Made by a program: the position numbers and the translations under genes. Under the pieces are notes generated by a model that was not told where the DNA came from, did no database searches, and saw nothing but the letters and a program-made list of their open reading frames with translations. 64,000 nucleotides of DNA from Ardenticatenales bacterium (GTDB lineage: Bacteria; Chloroflexota; Anaerolineae; Epilineales; Epilineaceae), in the NCBI GenBank assembly GCA_020853525.1, contig JADYYS010000036.1, positions 1 to 64,000 of the forward strand, given 5' to 3'. Below, piece after piece: positions 63,106 to 64,000 of this stretch (the first letter of the stretch is position 1; the number at the start of each line of letters is the position of its first letter).

Positions 63106-63193
63106 GGCGTCTTCCTTGCGGGACATATGTGGGCGATGCGGTTCGGAGGTGGCGGTCCGCCGATCGATTCCGCCGCCTCCGCACTGGACACGG

Positions 63194-63209
63194 CGAAACG
63201 ATCGTTTCG
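63194..63209. terminator. 16-bp palindrome after the AhpD-like gene
   Basis: CGAAACGATCGTTTCG is a perfect palindrome 26 nt past the stop codon of the AhpD-like gene on the minus strand. It lacks a T-tract. A weaker inverted repeat (CGGAGGTGGCGG/CCGCCGCCTCCG, 63134-63181) lies beyond it, before the propeller gene. Confidence 0.35.
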
Positions 63210-63234
63210 TTCCATCGAGACGCGCGCCGATCGC

Positions 63235-63852
63235 TCAGGTGCTCGACGGCGGCGCCTGCAGCGGCGCCCCGACGATCTCCCACGCCCGCACGAAGTCCTC
63301 CGGCTCGATCCCGAGCCCATCCGCGATCCGGTTGATGTAGTTGAAGTAGCCGATCACCTGCGCCGCGTCGTGCACGCCCGCGTCGCCGAACCCCGCGGCC
63401 CGCAGCGCTGCCACGTCATCCGCCGTCATCGCCCCCGGCGTGCGCGTGAGCTTGTCCGCGTAGGCGCACAGCGCGGCGTCCGGCGTGGCCAGCGGCGCGG
63501 TCCGCCAGTCCATGGCGACGGCGTTCACGTAGGCGTCGGCGTCGGCGGCCGACAGCCCGAGGTCCGCTTCGACCTCGGCACGGAGGTCGTGGGCGTGGGC
63601 CCGCGTTCAGTAGAGGCACTGGTTCAGGCGCGAGACGACGCACGCCAGCATCTCGCGCTGCGAGCGCGTGAGGGGCGATGGGCCGAACATGATGGCCCCG
63701 TAGAAGCGCATCGAGGCCTGCAGCGCGCGCGCGTTCTGGCTCATCAGGCTGACGATGTGCCAGATCCGCCCAGCCCGCGACATCGCCGCGTCGTACTCGG
63801 CCTTGAGCAGCCCTTCGGCCTCGTCGTGGCCGATGACCTCGATCCACGGCAT
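63235..63852 (-). CDS. AhpD-like peroxidase-related selenoprotein (CxxU)
   Basis: 205 residues if the in-frame UGA at 63607-63609 is read as selenocysteine. The family motif E-x11-C-x2-C-x3-H is present as E67, C79, Sec82, H86 (SQREMLACVVSRLNQC, then LY, Sec, TRAHAHDL), so only the second redox Cys is replaced. Both halves share one frame with no other stop. The C-terminal half (KLTRTPGAMTADDVAALRAAGFGDAG) fits the carboxymuconolactone decarboxylase/'peroxidase-related enzyme' family. These reduce peroxides or disulfides through the CxxC pair; Sec would raise reactivity. A hairpin fitting a bacterial SECIS begins 17 nt after the UGA. The alternative is a TGC-to-TGA nonsense mutation. It follows a probable MarR regulator by 18 nt. 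Confidence 0.8.
63570..63589 (-). promoter_or_regulatory. Candidate bacterial SECIS hairpin
   Basis: On the minus strand CGACCTC, loop CGTGCC and GAGGTCG form a perfect 7-bp stem. The UGA ends 17 nt before the stem and 24 nt before the loop, within the usual 16-37 nt window, and the loop has G at position two, as bacterial SelB-binding hairpins require. Confidence 0.65.
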
Positions 63853-63870
63853 CGACGGCGTGCCGAACGA

Positions 63871-64000
63871 TCAGGCGTGGCGTGCGTTGACGGCGTTCGC
63901 CGTCGCGCGGTCGAGGGCCGTCGTCAGGCGCGCGGCGTCGTGTTCGGTCAGCGCGCTGCCGAACAGGTCGGCGACGCTCGCCGCATACACCGGCCATGCG
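63871..64000 (-). CDS. C-terminal fragment of a probable MarR-family regulator
   Basis: The last 43 codons of a reading frame that runs off the window (stop TGA at 63871-63873). The fragment contains AWPVYAASVADLFGSALTEH and LTTALDRATANAV, resembling the dimerisation helices at the end of MarR regulators, which often control neighbouring redox genes. With only the C-terminus, the call is tentative. It lies 18 nt upstream of the AhpD-like selenoprotein gene, consistent with an operon. Confidence 0.4.
   Translation of the reverse strand, partial: AWPVYAASVADLFGSALTEHDAARLTTALDRATANAVNARHA

Noticed and set aside
63170-63200. A fourth copy of the 79-bp element (GCACTGGACACG at 63181-63192)
   Set aside because: Only the 12-base core matches; no second arm is found at the expected distance. 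It may be a fragment or chance.
63607-63609. Treating the AhpD-like gene as two genes or as a pseudogene
   Set aside because: The halves share one frame, the stop is TGA at a redox Cys position, downstream sequence is well kept, and a SECIS-like hairpin is correctly placed. A nonsense mutation remains the alternative.

Overview
The window is about 64 kb of very GC-rich bacterial chromosome carrying roughly 44 protein-coding genes and no rRNA or tRNA gene that I could recognise. The gene content suggests an environmental Chloroflexota bacterium, probably Anaerolineae- or Ardenticatenia-like. The pointers are large secreted proteins with Thr/Pro/Ala-rich linkers, stand-alone cohesin-domain proteins, several exported proteins sharing a short Leu-Pro motif ([YFQ]LPxxxR), a caa3-type oxidase operon with an A2-type subunit I, and Lon-like and ClpC proteases. 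This is an inference from protein style; there is no phylogenetic marker here that I can test. I see no phage, integrase, transposase or CRISPR array. The mobile or repeat content consists of small palindromic elements.

Layout. 1-9 kb (minus): a truncated exported protein and a TPR lipoprotein, then a glycan-assembly cluster (flippase-like membrane protein, SAM methyltransferase, GT2, radical SAM enzyme, GT2, GT4). An FHA/winged-helix regulator at its 5' end diverges from a membrane Ser/Thr kinase gene. 9.7-12.5 kb: a GH3-fold protein lacking the catalytic signatures, anchored by C-terminal membrane segments. 13-26 kb: an exported-protein island with a subtilase/CAP multidomain protein, four adjacent surface proteins that seem to share a beta-rich N-terminal domain, and a 970-residue SdrD-B-like protein. 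26-31 kb: ClpC, two cohesin-domain proteins and a lipoprotein. 31-36 kb: a NarL-type two-component system with a DUF2270/DUF2179-like membrane protein, and an SLC13-type transporter. 36-43 kb: an M32 carboxypeptidase and a six-gene cytochrome oxidase operon. 43-48 kb: an oligopeptide-type ABC transporter without ATPases and a lipoprotein. 48-53 kb: a COG1067-type Lon protease, a lytic transglycosylase whose promoter contains LexA-like operators and a DnaA box, and a frameshifted TrmJ-like methyltransferase. 53-63 kb: a GH38-like enzyme, a clan GH-A glycosidase, a phosphoglucose isomerase-type enzyme and an NHL-propeller protein. 63.2-64 kb: an AhpD-like gene with an in-frame UGA, and the 3' end of a probable MarR regulator.

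The most interesting observation is at the right end. The AhpD-like reading frame (63235-63852, minus) is interrupted only by a UGA placed exactly where the second redox Cys of the E-x11-C-x2-C-x3-H motif belongs. A perfect 7-bp hairpin with a G-containing 6-nt loop begins 17 nt after the UGA, as expected for a bacterial SECIS. I interpret it as a selenoprotein (CxxU). Other notable items are the LexA/DnaA-box promoter of the transglycosylase, a 79-bp repeat family whose arms covary between copies and abut start or stop codons, the recurring Leu-Pro motif of exported proteins, and the catalytically degenerate GH3 protein.

The genes mostly describe an organism investing in its envelope: glycan synthesis, glycan-active and peptidoglycan-active enzymes, secreted proteases and adhesin-like proteins. 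Aerobic respiration and stress proteolysis run alongside. Start codons were chosen by Shine-Dalgarno match and overlap with neighbours; several starts remain uncertain and are flagged.
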